Assembly (NCBI GenBank): GCA_001769535.1
Contig: MEOH01000010.1
Coordinates: forward strand, 62,001-126,000
Direction of reading: 5' to 3'
DNA: 64,000 nt
From: Bacteroidetes bacterium GWF2_38_335
GTDB lineage: Bacteria > Bacteroidota > Bacteroidia > Bacteroidales > GWF2-38-335
A program made the translations under genes and the position numbers. Under the pieces are notes generated by a model. It made no database searches. It was not told where the DNA came from and saw only the letters and a program-made list of their open reading frames with translations. Shown one piece after another: positions 23,019 through 30,578 of this stretch. How positions within the stretch are numbered: the first letter of the stretch is position 1; each line of letters starts with the position of its first letter.

Positions 23019-25472
23019 ATGCGATTTGACAGGACATACAGCACAGTGGCTGCATTTTTGCAGGTGTTTATACTTGCCATGGTGTTCTATTCATGCCAGT
23101 CAACTAAATATGTACCTGAAAATAAGTATCTTCTCACGAAAAACGAGATTGTATGTGATAATTCTGCCATTGATAAATACGAACTCGAATCGTATGTAAA
23201 ACAAACTCCTAACCGCAAAATATTGGGTGTCATTAAGTTTCATCTGGGCGTTTACAATATGATTTCTCCCGAAAAACTTGCGAAAAGAATTGATAAAAGA
23301 CATAAACGCAAGGAAGCTAAGGTCGAAAGAAAAAACAAAAAACGGGTATTGAAAAACAAACCCCCGAAAAACATTAGGGATAATAAGGGGTTCAGCGAAT
23401 GGCTTCAGGGAATTGGCGAACCTCCGGTGGTTTACGACGAATACCTGAAAGATAAATCAGTAAAACAGATAAAGCAATTTCTTAAAAACAAAGGCTATTA
23501 TTATTCCATCGTAACAGATACCGTAATTTTTAAAAAACGAAAATGCAGCATCAGATATAATATCATAACCAAAACACCCTATTTTATTGATAGTATCAAT
23601 TATCTTGTTGAAGATAAAAACATTGAGAAAATTGTGCTTTCTGATACCATTAATTCTGAAATTACTAAAGGTGAAATCTTTGAAATGGATAATCTTACTG
23701 CAGAAAGAGATCGCATTACCTCTAAGATGAAAGAAAACGGATATTACTCATTTCTGAAGGAATATATTTATTATAAGGCAGATACAACTCTCCCGGGTAA
23801 CAATGTGAATATTACAATTGGAATAAAAAATGTGCCCGATGAACTGGGAAAAGTTAGTCCGCACAAACAATATTTGGTAAGGGAGGTTTACTTCTTTACC
23901 GATTGGGACCCCAAATTGGCACTGGAGGAAAAGGAAGATTATTATAAAAGGTTCGACACGGTCGAATACAAAGGCTATTATTTTGTTTATGAAAATAAAT
24001 TGGAAATTAACCCTGATGTGATTGTGAACTGCAATTATATTAAAAGGGGAGTATTGTACAACGAGAAAAAAGTAGAGGACAGCTACACTCAGCTGGGATT
24101 GCTTAGAAATTTCAAGTTGATCAACATTCGCTTTGAGCAGTTTGTGATTGAAAAATCAACCAATAATTATCTTAAATGCATTATTCAGCTTACACCTTTG
24201 GTAAAGCAGTCATATTCTGTTGAGGTTGAAGGAACAAATTCATCGGGAAATATGGGGATTGCCGGAAACCTTTCTTATCAGCATAAAAGTTTATTTAAAA
24301 ATGCTGAGATTTTTTCGGTAGGACTGCGTGGCGGACTTGAAGTTCAATCGGTTATTGATGAAAATTCAGACCCAAACCTGCCAAGTTATTTGCCCTTTAA
24401 CACCGTGGAAATGGGTGCTGATGCCGGATTGGATTTCCCGAAATTTATGATTCCTTTCTTTTCGAACAGATTTGAAAAATTTATTAGACTCTATAAACCA
24501 AGAACATTAATGAGTATTGGCTATGATTTCCAACAAAGACCTGACTATACAAGAATTATTTCAAATATCTCCTTTGGCTATAAATGGAAATACAAAAAGA
24601 AAAGTGAGTACGATCTCTACCATGTTTTTAACCCGTTTGAAATAAATGCTGTATCTATTTCAAATCTCAGCGATGAATTTCAGGCAAGAATCAAAGATAC
24701 TTATCTCGAAAAAAGTTATGATTCCCTGTTCATTTCTGCGATAAACTATTCCATTGTCTATACCGACCAGGCTGAAAGAAAAAAACTAAAATTCCTTTAT
24801 TTCAGAGGTAAGGCTGAAACTGCAGGTAATATATTATATACTTTTGATGAAATAAGAAAATCTCCAAAAACAGATGGTGTTTATACCATTTTCGGAAATA
24901 AATTTGCCCAGTATTTTAAAACAGATCTTGAACTAAAATATAACTATTCCACAAATTCAAATTACAGTCTGGTTTACCGCGTATTTACAGGATTTGCCAT
25001 CCCTTATGGCAATATGGATGCGATACCCTTTGTTAAACAGTATTTTGGCGGTGGGGCAAACGGCATGCGTTCATGGCAAGTGTATAAACTTGGTCCGGGT
25101 TCCTATATCAACAGTGTTGTAAGACCTTTCCAAACTGCCGATTTTAAACTCGAAGGCAATATGGAATACCGTTTTAACTTATTATGGGTTATCAATGGGG
25201 CAATTTTTGTAGATGCAGGTAACATCTGGTCATTGAGTAAAATTGACGACAGAAAAGGTGCCCTCTTCAGCGCAGATAAATTTTTGAGTGAAATTGCCAT
25301 CGGTACAGGTTTTGGTTTAAGATTTGATTTTTCATTTTTTATCTTCAGAACCGACCTTGGTTTGAAAGTTAAAAACCCCATTGAAGACCCCGGAGAACGA
25401 TGGATTTTCTTCTCCGATGGCATCAAAAGAAGAAACATGGTGCTGAATTTTGCCATCGGTTACCCTTTCTGA
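23019..25472 (+). CDS. tamL: TamL: lipoprotein form of TamA, BamA/Omp85 superfamily
   Basis: 817 residues. A hydrophobic signal ends in a lipobox (MVFYSC, Cys 26), then QSTKYVPENKYLLTKNEI, a beginning typical of the Bacteroidota TamA homologue TamL. POTRA-like domains fill the N-terminal half (one contains KQIKQFLKNKGYYYSIVTDT), with a Lys-rich insert at about 95-120. The C-terminal half is an Omp85 barrel with the characteristic late motifs: YFGGGANGMRSWQVYKLGPG, FKLEGNMEYRF and the final GLRFDFSFFIFRTDLGLKV region. TamL acts in the outer membrane with TamB to assemble outer-membrane proteins or move lipids. No tamB is adjacent here. The start follows a -7 element closely. Confidence 0.88.
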   Translation: MRFDRTYSTVAAFLQVFILAMVFYSCQSTKYVPENKYLLTKNEIVCDNSAIDKYELESYVKQTPNRKILGVIKFHLGVYNMISPEKLAKRIDKRHKRKEAKVERKNKKRVLKNKPPKNIRDNKGFSEWLQGIGEPPVVYDEYLKDKSVKQIKQFLKNKGYYYSIVTDTVIFKKRKCSIRYNIITKTPYFIDSINYLVEDKNIEKIVLSDTINSEITKGEIFEMDNLTAERDRITSKMKENGYYSFLKEYIYYKADTTLPGNNVNITIGIKNVPDELGKVSPHKQYLVREVYFFTDWDPKLALEEKEDYYKRFDTVEYKGYYFVYENKLEINPDVIVNCNYIKRGVLYNEKKVEDSYTQLGLLRNFKLINIRFEQFVIEKSTNNYLKCIIQLTPLVKQSYSVEVEGTNSSGNMGIAGNLSYQHKSLFKNAEIFSVGLRGGLEVQSVIDENSDPNLPSYLPFNTVEMGADAGLDFPKFMIPFFSNRFEKFIRLYKPRTLMSIGYDFQQRPDYTRIISNISFGYKWKYKKKSEYDLYHVFNPFEINAVSISNLSDEFQARIKDTYLEKSYDSLFISAINYSIVYTDQAERKKLKFLYFRGKAETAGNILYTFDEIRKSPKTDGVYTIFGNKFAQYFKTDLELKYNYSTNSNYSLVYRVFTGFAIPYGNMDAIPFVKQYFGGGANGMRSWQVYKLGPGSYINSVVRPFQTADFKLEGNMEYRFNLLWVINGAIFVDAGNIWSLSKIDDRKGALFSADKFLSEIAIGTGFGLRFDFSFFIFRTDLGLKVKNPIEDPGERWIFFSDGIKRRNMVLNFAIGYPF

Positions 25473-25521
25473 TTTTAACCTACTAATTACACATGGCGCT
25501 GTTCCAAGTTTGCAGCTTAGA

Positions 25522-25556
25522 ACAAGAAACAAGAAACAAGAAACAAGAAACAAGAA
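25522..25556. repeat. Five tandem copies of a 7-bp unit (ACAAGAA)
   Basis: Five perfect head-to-tail copies of ACAAGAA lie 59 bases upstream of the -7 element of the aldolase gene. Seven-base units are prone to slippage, so copy number could vary between cells. Confidence 0.9.
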
Positions 25557-25614
25557 ACGTAGAGCCTAAAAACAAACCTTCAACCTATCACTTTCAACTT
25601 TCAAACTTTTTTCC

Positions 25615-25622
25615 TAAATTTG
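25615..25622 (+). promoter_or_regulatory. -7 element for fructose-bisphosphate aldolase
   Basis: TAAATTTG matches TAnnTTTG, 35 bases before the ATG at 25658. No TTTG at -33. Confidence 0.45.
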
Positions 25623-25657
25623 ACAAGATTTAATTTGAAACCTAAAAAATATTGAAT

Positions 25658-26737
25658 ATGTCAAAAAAAATTCTGGAATTAGTCAGCCCCGGTGTAATCC
25701 ACGGTGAAGATGTACTGAAAGTGTTTCAGGCAGCAAAAGAACAAAAGTTTGCTATTCCCGCTGTTAACGTAATCGGAACAAATACAGTTAATGCAGTTCT
25801 TGAAGCTGCTAAACTGGTTAACTCTCCTGTAATCCTCCAATTTTCTAATGGAGGGGCACAGTTTTTTGCCGGTAAATCATTGCCAAATGAAAAACAGGAA
25901 GCTTCAATCGCAGGCGCAATATCAGGAGCACAACATATCCACAGTATTGCTGAAATGTATGGTGTGCCAGTTATCCTGCATACCGATCATGCTGCGAAGA
26001 AACTCCTTCCATGGATCGACGGCCTTCTTGATGCTGGTGAAGAGTTTTATGATATCTACGGAAAACCTATGTTCTCTTCTCATATGCTGGATCTTTCCGA
26101 GGAACCTCTCAAAGAAAATATTGAGTTGTGTAAAAAATATCTTGAAAGAATGAGTAATATCGGAATGCTCCTGGAAATTGAACTGGGTGTAACCGGTGGC
26201 GAAGAAGATGGTGTCGATAACAGCAGCGTTGATTCCAGTCGTCTGTACACCCAACCGGCCGAAGTCTCTTATGCCTACGAAGAACTGAGCAAAATCAGCA
26301 ATGCCTTCACTATTGCAGCTTCATTCGGAAATGTTCACGGTGTTTATAAACCCGGAAATGTCAAACTTACTCCTAAAATCCTTGATAACTCACAAAAGTA
26401 TATCATGGAAAAATTGAAAACAGGACCAAATCCCGTTAATTTTGTTTTCCATGGTGGTTCGGGCTCTTCGCGCGATGAAATTAGAGAAGCCATTTCCTAT
26501 GGTGTTATCAAAATGAACATTGATACCGATACCCAGTGGGCATTCTGGAGCGGAATTCTCAATAATTATAAGAAAAAAGAGGGTTATCTGCAGGGCCAGA
26601 TTGGAAACCCTGAAGGCGACGACAAACCAAATAAAAAGTATTACGACCCCCGTTCATGGTTGCGCGAAGGCGAAAAAGCTTTGGTTGAAAGACTGAAAAT
26701 CGCTTTCGAAGATCTTGATTGCCTCAATCGTTGCTAA
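25658..26737 (+). CDS. fbaA: Class II fructose-bisphosphate aldolase
   Basis: 359 residues from the ATG at 25658 (MSKKILELVSPGVIHG), the same length as the E. coli class IIA enzyme; a TTG two codons upstream is not needed. It splits fructose 1,6-bisphosphate into dihydroxyacetone phosphate and glyceraldehyde 3-phosphate in glycolysis and gluconeogenesis. Zinc and catalytic residues are present one position later than in E. coli: Asp110 and His111 in HTDHAAKK, Glu175 in EIELGVTGGEEDG, His227 in NVHGVYKPGN and His265 in FHGGSGSS. The C-terminal half contains NIDTDTQWAF, part of the phosphate-binding region. It is a monocistronic gene flanked by repeats on both sides. Confidence 0.96.
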   Translation: MSKKILELVSPGVIHGEDVLKVFQAAKEQKFAIPAVNVIGTNTVNAVLEAAKLVNSPVILQFSNGGAQFFAGKSLPNEKQEASIAGAISGAQHIHSIAEMYGVPVILHTDHAAKKLLPWIDGLLDAGEEFYDIYGKPMFSSHMLDLSEEPLKENIELCKKYLERMSNIGMLLEIELGVTGGEEDGVDNSSVDSSRLYTQPAEVSYAYEELSKISNAFTIAASFGNVHGVYKPGNVKLTPKILDNSQKYIMEKLKTGPNPVNFVFHGGSGSSRDEIREAISYGVIKMNIDTDTQWAFWSGILNNYKKKEGYLQGQIGNPEGDDKPNKKYYDPRSWLREGEKALVERLKIAFEDLDCLNRC

Positions 26738-26771
26738 TCTTGATTCGCTTATTCTGAATTTTTAGATATTA

Positions 26772-26875
26772 GATATTTGCTGCTTCGATATTTACCCATT
26801 AGTAAAATATCGCGCAGCAAATATCCCTTAAAATCGCTGCAGGCATAATATCTACAATATCGCGCAGCAAATATC
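26772..26875. repeat. Three-copy palindromic intergenic repeat
   Basis: A 20-base unit (AATATCGCGCAGCAAATATC) occurs twice in direct orientation at 26806-26825 and 26856-26875, exactly 50 bases apart, and a near-copy in inverted orientation lies at 26772-26792. The inverted copy and the first direct copy share a perfect 12-base complementary arm (26772-26783 with 26814-26825), so a large stem-loop can form after the aldolase gene. Confidence 0.85.
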
Positions 26876-26921
26876 TTTTTTCCACAATTCTTTTAACAAA
26901 AATTTAATCCCTAATACCCCA

Positions 26922-26937
26922 TAATTTTGTATTTTTG
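26922..26937 (+). promoter_or_regulatory. Two consecutive -7 elements for the lamin-tail gene
   Basis: TAATTTTG (26922-26929) and TATTTTTG (26930-26937) both match TAnnTTTG and lie back to back, 27-42 bases before the ATG at 26964. Confidence 0.5.
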
Positions 26938-26963
26938 CATTGAAAAATTTAAAATAATCACAT

Positions 26964-28886
26964 ATGTTAAAAAAATTACTATTTATCCTGTCTTGCATTG
27001 CTGTAATGAATTTTGCAAATGCACAAACCCTCATCATCAGCGAAGTTGCCGATGGAACTGGTGCCGGCGGTTATCCGAAAATTGTTGAATTAACAAATAC
27101 CGGTGCAACTACTTATAGTCTTGAAGGACTAAAATTAAAACTTTATACAAACGGAAACACAACTCCCAATTCCACTTTTACATTTCCGGTATTCGACCTT
27201 CCTTCTGGTCAGTCATTGGTCCTAACCAATATTGACAACGTAACTGCAGGTCAGCTTTGGTCCGAATTTAACCTTACTGCCCCGGCAAATGTTATTTATG
27301 TTGTCGGTGCTGTTAACAGTAATGGCGATGATGTATACCAATTGACTGATGCCGCAGATGTTGTTATCGATATCTATGGTGAAGTGGGAGTAGACGGTAC
27401 CGGACAGGTATGGGAATTTCTCGATTCTTATGCCTACAGAAACATTGAAATCGTAAACGGAAATCCTGTTTTTACAGCTTCTGAATGGACAATTGCCGGT
27501 CCGGATGTCCTTGACCCGCATGCAGCCGATTTATCTGCTTTCCTTACACCTGGCACACATACTTTTAACCCATCAACTGCCCCCGTAATTACTAATATTG
27601 TGATCAATCCCCTCGACCCAACATCAACTGATGCAGTAAATGTATTCGCAGATGTTGCTCCTCAGGGCGTTGCTTCAATCACTTCAGTGAAATTGTTCTG
27701 GGGAACGGTTTCAGGATCTCTTACAAACGAAATTGTAATGAATATGGTTTCCGGATCAACTTATGGGACTTCTTCAGCAATCCCTGCACAAATCAGCGGA
27801 ACAACTGTTTATTATAAAGTTGAAGCTATTGATAATACTCCTGTGACTTCCACTTCAGTTGAAATGTCCTATTTTATTGGAAATCTTGCGCCCGTAATTT
27901 CATCAATTCTCATTACTCCGGTTGCTCCAAACGAAACCGAAACTGTTTCAGTTTCTGCAACAGTTACCGATGATAACGCAGTGGGTACTGTGACACTATG
28001 GTGGAGTACCGACGGAATTATTTTTGCAAATTCAATAAATATGTCTGTTTCTACTGGCGATACTTATGTGACCGATAGCCAGATTCCTGCACAAGTTGTT
28101 GGAACCACCGTCAGTTATTTTATTAATGCCGGAGATAACGAAACCGCTACCACCAATTCTGATACCCTTAGTTATACCACCGTTCTTGCCCCGGGAAGTT
28201 TTACATTTATGAATGGCGGTTTCGAAGATTGGACAAGTGGCGCTCCCGATTACTGGACCACAATTGATTCTGATATTCTTGTTACCGAAGAAACTTCAAC
28301 CATTTATGAGGGTTTAAAATCTGCTCGTATTGAACTTATTTCTGTTGACCAGACTAATGCTGACATACGCCAGACTGTTTCTGTTTTTGCAGGAGCCACA
28401 TATACTTTTTCAGTAATGGTTTACCAAACCGACACTTTTGCCCGGGCCAGACTGTTTGCAGGTGATTTCCAGGGCTATTCCGATCCTTTAGTTACAGGCG
28501 AATGGCAAATGGTTTCTTATGACTATGTTGCTGATGCTGATGCCGATATTGAAGTTGGTCTCCGCTTTTACGACCGCCCCGGATTTACCACTTCTTCAGT
28601 CTTCTATGTTGATGGCTTCGGAATGGTAGATATTACAGGAATATGCTGCACAATCAACAGCGAAAATATTGCCTTGTTCCCCAATCCCGCAAAAGAAGTA
28701 ATCAATATATCTGCATCTGACAAATTGAGCTCATTCATAATTACTGATATTTCAGGAAAAATTGTTGTGTCTGAAAGAATCAACAGCAGCATGATCAATG
28801 TTGAGGAGCTTGAAAGTGGATTGCATTTCATTACCTTAACAGGAAATGATGGGAAAATATACAGAAGTAAATTTATAAAATTGTAA
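26964..28886 (+). CDS. Secreted lamin-tail domain protein with T9SS sorting signal
   Basis: 640 residues. Signal peptide to NFANAQ (about 21). Residues about 22-195 form a lamin-tail domain (LIISEVADGTG, KIVELTNTG, LEGLKLKLYT, LPSGQSLVLTN), an immunoglobulin-like fold used in secreted bacterial proteins and nucleases. Two Ig-like beta domains follow at about 205-410, each opening with a proline-containing VISSILITPVAPNE-type strand. A jelly-roll, carbohydrate-binding-like domain (NGGFEDWTSGAPDYWTT, then AGATYTFSVMVYQ) spans about 415-560. The last 75 residues are a T9SS type A sorting domain (LFPNPAKEVINI, ITDISGKIV, LESGLHFITL and a final SKFIKL). It should be exported by the Por system to the cell surface. 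No catalytic residues are recognised; an adhesive or binding role is likely. Confidence 0.88.
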   Translation: MLKKLLFILSCIAVMNFANAQTLIISEVADGTGAGGYPKIVELTNTGATTYSLEGLKLKLYTNGNTTPNSTFTFPVFDLPSGQSLVLTNIDNVTAGQLWSEFNLTAPANVIYVVGAVNSNGDDVYQLTDAADVVIDIYGEVGVDGTGQVWEFLDSYAYRNIEIVNGNPVFTASEWTIAGPDVLDPHAADLSAFLTPGTHTFNPSTAPVITNIVINPLDPTSTDAVNVFADVAPQGVASITSVKLFWGTVSGSLTNEIVMNMVSGSTYGTSSAIPAQISGTTVYYKVEAIDNTPVTSTSVEMSYFIGNLAPVISSILITPVAPNETETVSVSATVTDDNAVGTVTLWWSTDGIIFANSINMSVSTGDTYVTDSQIPAQVVGTTVSYFINAGDNETATTNSDTLSYTTVLAPGSFTFMNGGFEDWTSGAPDYWTTIDSDILVTEETSTIYEGLKSARIELISVDQTNADIRQTVSVFAGATYTFSVMVYQTDTFARARLFAGDFQGYSDPLVTGEWQMVSYDYVADADADIEVGLRFYDRPGFTTSSVFYVDGFGMVDITGICCTINSENIALFPNPAKEVINISASDKLSSFIITDISGKIVVSERINSSMINVEELESGLHFITLTGNDGKIYRSKFIKL

Positions 28887-28897
28887 TTCAACTAAAT

Positions 28898-28926
28898 AAA
28901 AAAGCCCTGTTCCCAGGGCTTTTTTT
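28898..28926. terminator. Bidirectional terminator between convergent genes
   Basis: AAAAAAGCCCTG pairs perfectly with CAGGGCTTTTTT around a 4-base TTCC loop. It serves the lamin-tail gene on the plus strand and the Rieske-like gene on the minus strand. Confidence 0.9.
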
Positions 28927-28940
28927 ATTTGATGTTTTTT

Positions 28941-29381
28941 CTAATTGTAAACATGTAGAATGTTTGTCAGTGAATTGTATGTGGTAGCGTAAGTGTTTAA
29001 CGGGTATTTGGCCGGACCACTTACAAGAAAGCCATCATACAAACTGAACTTTGAACCACAACAATTGCAAACAGCATAAATTCCGGTTGAATCAACCTCC
29101 ACCACCTCACATGTGTTATAAGGATCATGACTGCAGTTTCTTTCAATGGCCATAAACTCATCAGAATTTTTATGGAATAGTATTATGCCTCTTACTCCGC
29201 CGGTAACAGTCAGAGAATTGCCCACCGGATTAAGATCAATATATACAGGTGCATTTAGATCAGCATAAAAATCAACATAGGCATACGGAATCCTTTCTTC
29301 GTCCTGTTTGCAGGAAAATAATACAGTGGTAAACAGCGTTATAATTAAAAAAAATGTTATTTTTGAATTTTGTTTTTTCAT
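28941..29381 (-). CDS. Rieske-like lipoprotein with a Cys in place of the second His ligand
   Basis: 146 residues, lipobox TVLFSC (Cys 24), so a periplasm-facing lipoprotein. Residues about 60-140 follow the Rieske [2Fe-2S] pattern: Cys83-x-His85 as the first pair, then Cys105-Asn-Cys107-Cys108-Gly-Ser-Lys-Phe as the second. In classic Rieske proteins the second pair is C-x2-H (CPCHGS); here the His position is Cys108, giving a 3-Cys/1-His set of possible ligands. Cys91 and Cys107 sit about where the structural disulfide Cys residues of cytochrome bc1 Rieske proteins occur. The closing SGPAKYPLNTY is also Rieske-like. A cluster is probable but not shown; electron-transfer partner unknown. It has its own -7 element. 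Confidence 0.78.
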   Translation of the reverse strand: MKKQNSKITFFLIITLFTTVLFSCKQDEERIPYAYVDFYADLNAPVYIDLNPVGNSLTVTGGVRGIILFHKNSDEFMAIERNCSHDPYNTCEVVEVDSTGIYAVCNCCGSKFSLYDGFLVSGPAKYPLNTYATTYNSLTNILHVYN

Positions 29382-29418
29382 TTATCAAGTTTTCTGAATA
29401 AATTTGTTTTCTTTGATA

Positions 29419-29426
29419 CAAAATTA
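29419..29426 (-). promoter_or_regulatory. -7 element for the Rieske-like gene
   Basis: On the minus strand this reads TAATTTTG, an exact TAnnTTTG match, 37 bases upstream of the ATG at 29381. Confidence 0.5.
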
Positions 29427-29437
29427 ACGAAATTAAT

Positions 29438-29743
29438 TTGAAAAAATTACTTGCCATACTGATCATTGTTTTTTGTGCCTCCATTTCCTATTCTCAGGAA
29501 GATCCCGGACCAACAAAAAATATGACAAAGAAAGAATGGAAAGAACAGAAAAAACAGGAAAAAAAACAAAAGAAAGCCGTTCGTAAACATCATAAACGGG
29601 TAAATGCCGAAAATACAATGTTTATAGACAAAAAAACCTATAAACGAATGAGAAAAACAGAACGAATTTCAAAAAACAGGGTTAATAAAAATAAACCACG
29701 AACACCCTGGATTAAAAGAATATTCAAGAAAAAAAGATATTGA
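29438..29743 (+). CDS. Small exported Lys/Arg-rich protein
   Basis: 101 residues from a TTG start that directly begins a good signal peptide (MKKLLAILIIVFCASISYSQ). The mature part is extremely basic, with many Lys and Arg and a helical stretch at about 28-55 (EWKEQKKQEKKQKKAVRKHH), ending in FKKKRY. No domain recognised. It could bind nucleic acid, lipopolysaccharide or peptidoglycan; nothing decides this. The next gene starts one base after its stop, so the two are a unit. Confidence 0.6.
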   Translation: MKKLLAILIIVFCASISYSQEDPGPTKNMTKKEWKEQKKQEKKQKKAVRKHHKRVNAENTMFIDKKTYKRMRKTERISKNRVNKNKPRTPWIKRIFKKKRY

Positions 29744-29744
29744 T

Positions 29745-30236
29745 ATGGAAGGCACCGGACAAATTATTTTTTACATCATCCTGTTCACTATTATCATTGC
29801 AGTTAATATTGTCAATGCCAATAAAAAGAAACAGCAGAAAATTGAAGAAGCTAAGCGCAAGCAGCAACAAGCTATGCAAACCTCTGGTGCCGAAAGGACT
29901 CCTGCTTTCCCAAGTAATCAGCCAAAACCAAAACCATTCGTTGCTCAGCCCGTAGAAGATCCGCTTACCGAGTTCCTGAAAAAAGCCTTTCAGCAAAACC
30001 AACCCCAACCCGCTCATGAAAGACCACTTGAGGAAACAGTCCTCGAAGAAGTAAACATTGAAGCTGAAAGTCTTGAAAATATTTTTGATGAGGTTTCTGC
30101 ATCCCACGCTGTTACTCGTAAACCAAATGCAAAATTGAATTTTCTTTTGGAAAATGAAGATGAGTTTGGCAAAACAATGGATTTCGATCCCAAAAAAGCA
30201 GTTATCTACGCAGAAATAATGAACCGCAAATATTAA
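29745..30236 (+). CDS. Single-pass membrane protein of unknown function
   Basis: 163 residues. One N-terminal transmembrane helix (about 7-24, IIFYIILFTIIIAVNIV), then a basic, Gln-rich helical stretch, a Pro-rich linker and an acidic C-terminal part, ending in DFDPKKAVIYAEIMNRKY. A short N-terminus before the helix and basic residues after it suggest the bulk faces the cytoplasm. The C-terminal motif looks like a conserved docking end seen in small Bacteroidota proteins, but I cannot name the family. It follows the small basic protein by one base. Confidence 0.65.
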   Translation: MEGTGQIIFYIILFTIIIAVNIVNANKKKQQKIEEAKRKQQQAMQTSGAERTPAFPSNQPKPKPFVAQPVEDPLTEFLKKAFQQNQPQPAHERPLEETVLEEVNIEAESLENIFDEVSASHAVTRKPNAKLNFLLENEDEFGKTMDFDPKKAVIYAEIMNRKY

Positions 30237-30270
30237 TCCTATCTTCACATTTTACCCAAAAAAACCATTC

Positions 30271-30306
30271 TAAACGGATTCCTTAATAATTTATTGTATC
30301 CGTTTA
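30271..30306. repeat. 9-bp inverted repeat, 18-base spacer
   Basis: TAAACGGAT at 30271-30279 and ATCCGTTTA at 30298-30306 are perfect complements. It lies 35 bases after the stop of the 29.7 kb gene, within a 342-base gap that otherwise holds only the receptor promoter. It could be a weak terminator or a protein-binding site. Confidence 0.55.
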
Positions 30307-30477
30307 TATGATTTTTCCTGCCGTTCGTCGGATAAAAACAACAGTTTGAAAATTGAGCCTTTCTTTTATTTTAATATTGAAATATATTTGATTAAGGTTA
30401 AATTAAGCGTATTGTATAAATTGATAATGGAGGTCAGAAAAAATGTATTTACAGCATAAATATTTCTGAAAAAAATG

Positions 30478-30510
30478 TTTGGTTATATCAATTAAGAATA
30501 CCTATATTTA
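30478..30510 (+). promoter_or_regulatory. Promoter of the TonB receptor operon
   Basis: TTTG at 30478-30481, 21 bases, then TATATTTA at 30503-30510, one base off the TAnnTTTG -7 consensus. Spacing is close to the usual 19-20 bases. It would start transcription near 30517, about 60 bases before the ATG. Confidence 0.45.
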
Positions 30511-30515
30511 CGGTT

Positions 30516-30545
30516 TGTTAAAAACTGTTAAAATAACTGTTAAAA
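30516..30545 (+). repeat. Three TGTTAAAA direct repeats at the receptor operon start
   Basis: Identical octamers at 30516, 30526 and 30538, spaced 10 and 12 bases (about one helical turn), at or just after the predicted transcription start. They could be a repressor site or leader element. Confidence 0.5.
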
Positions 30546-30578
30546 ATAATGTTCTAAACCAATCATAAATAATTGATT

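Noticed and set aside
25522-25556. Heptamer repeats as a CRISPR array
   Set aside because: Units are 7 bp, with no spacers and no cas genes anywhere in the window.
29724-30248. 174-residue frame antisense to the 29.7 kb membrane protein
   Set aside because: Opposite strand of a better-supported gene; the Phe/Leu-rich sequence is what the complement of Lys/Glu-rich coding gives.
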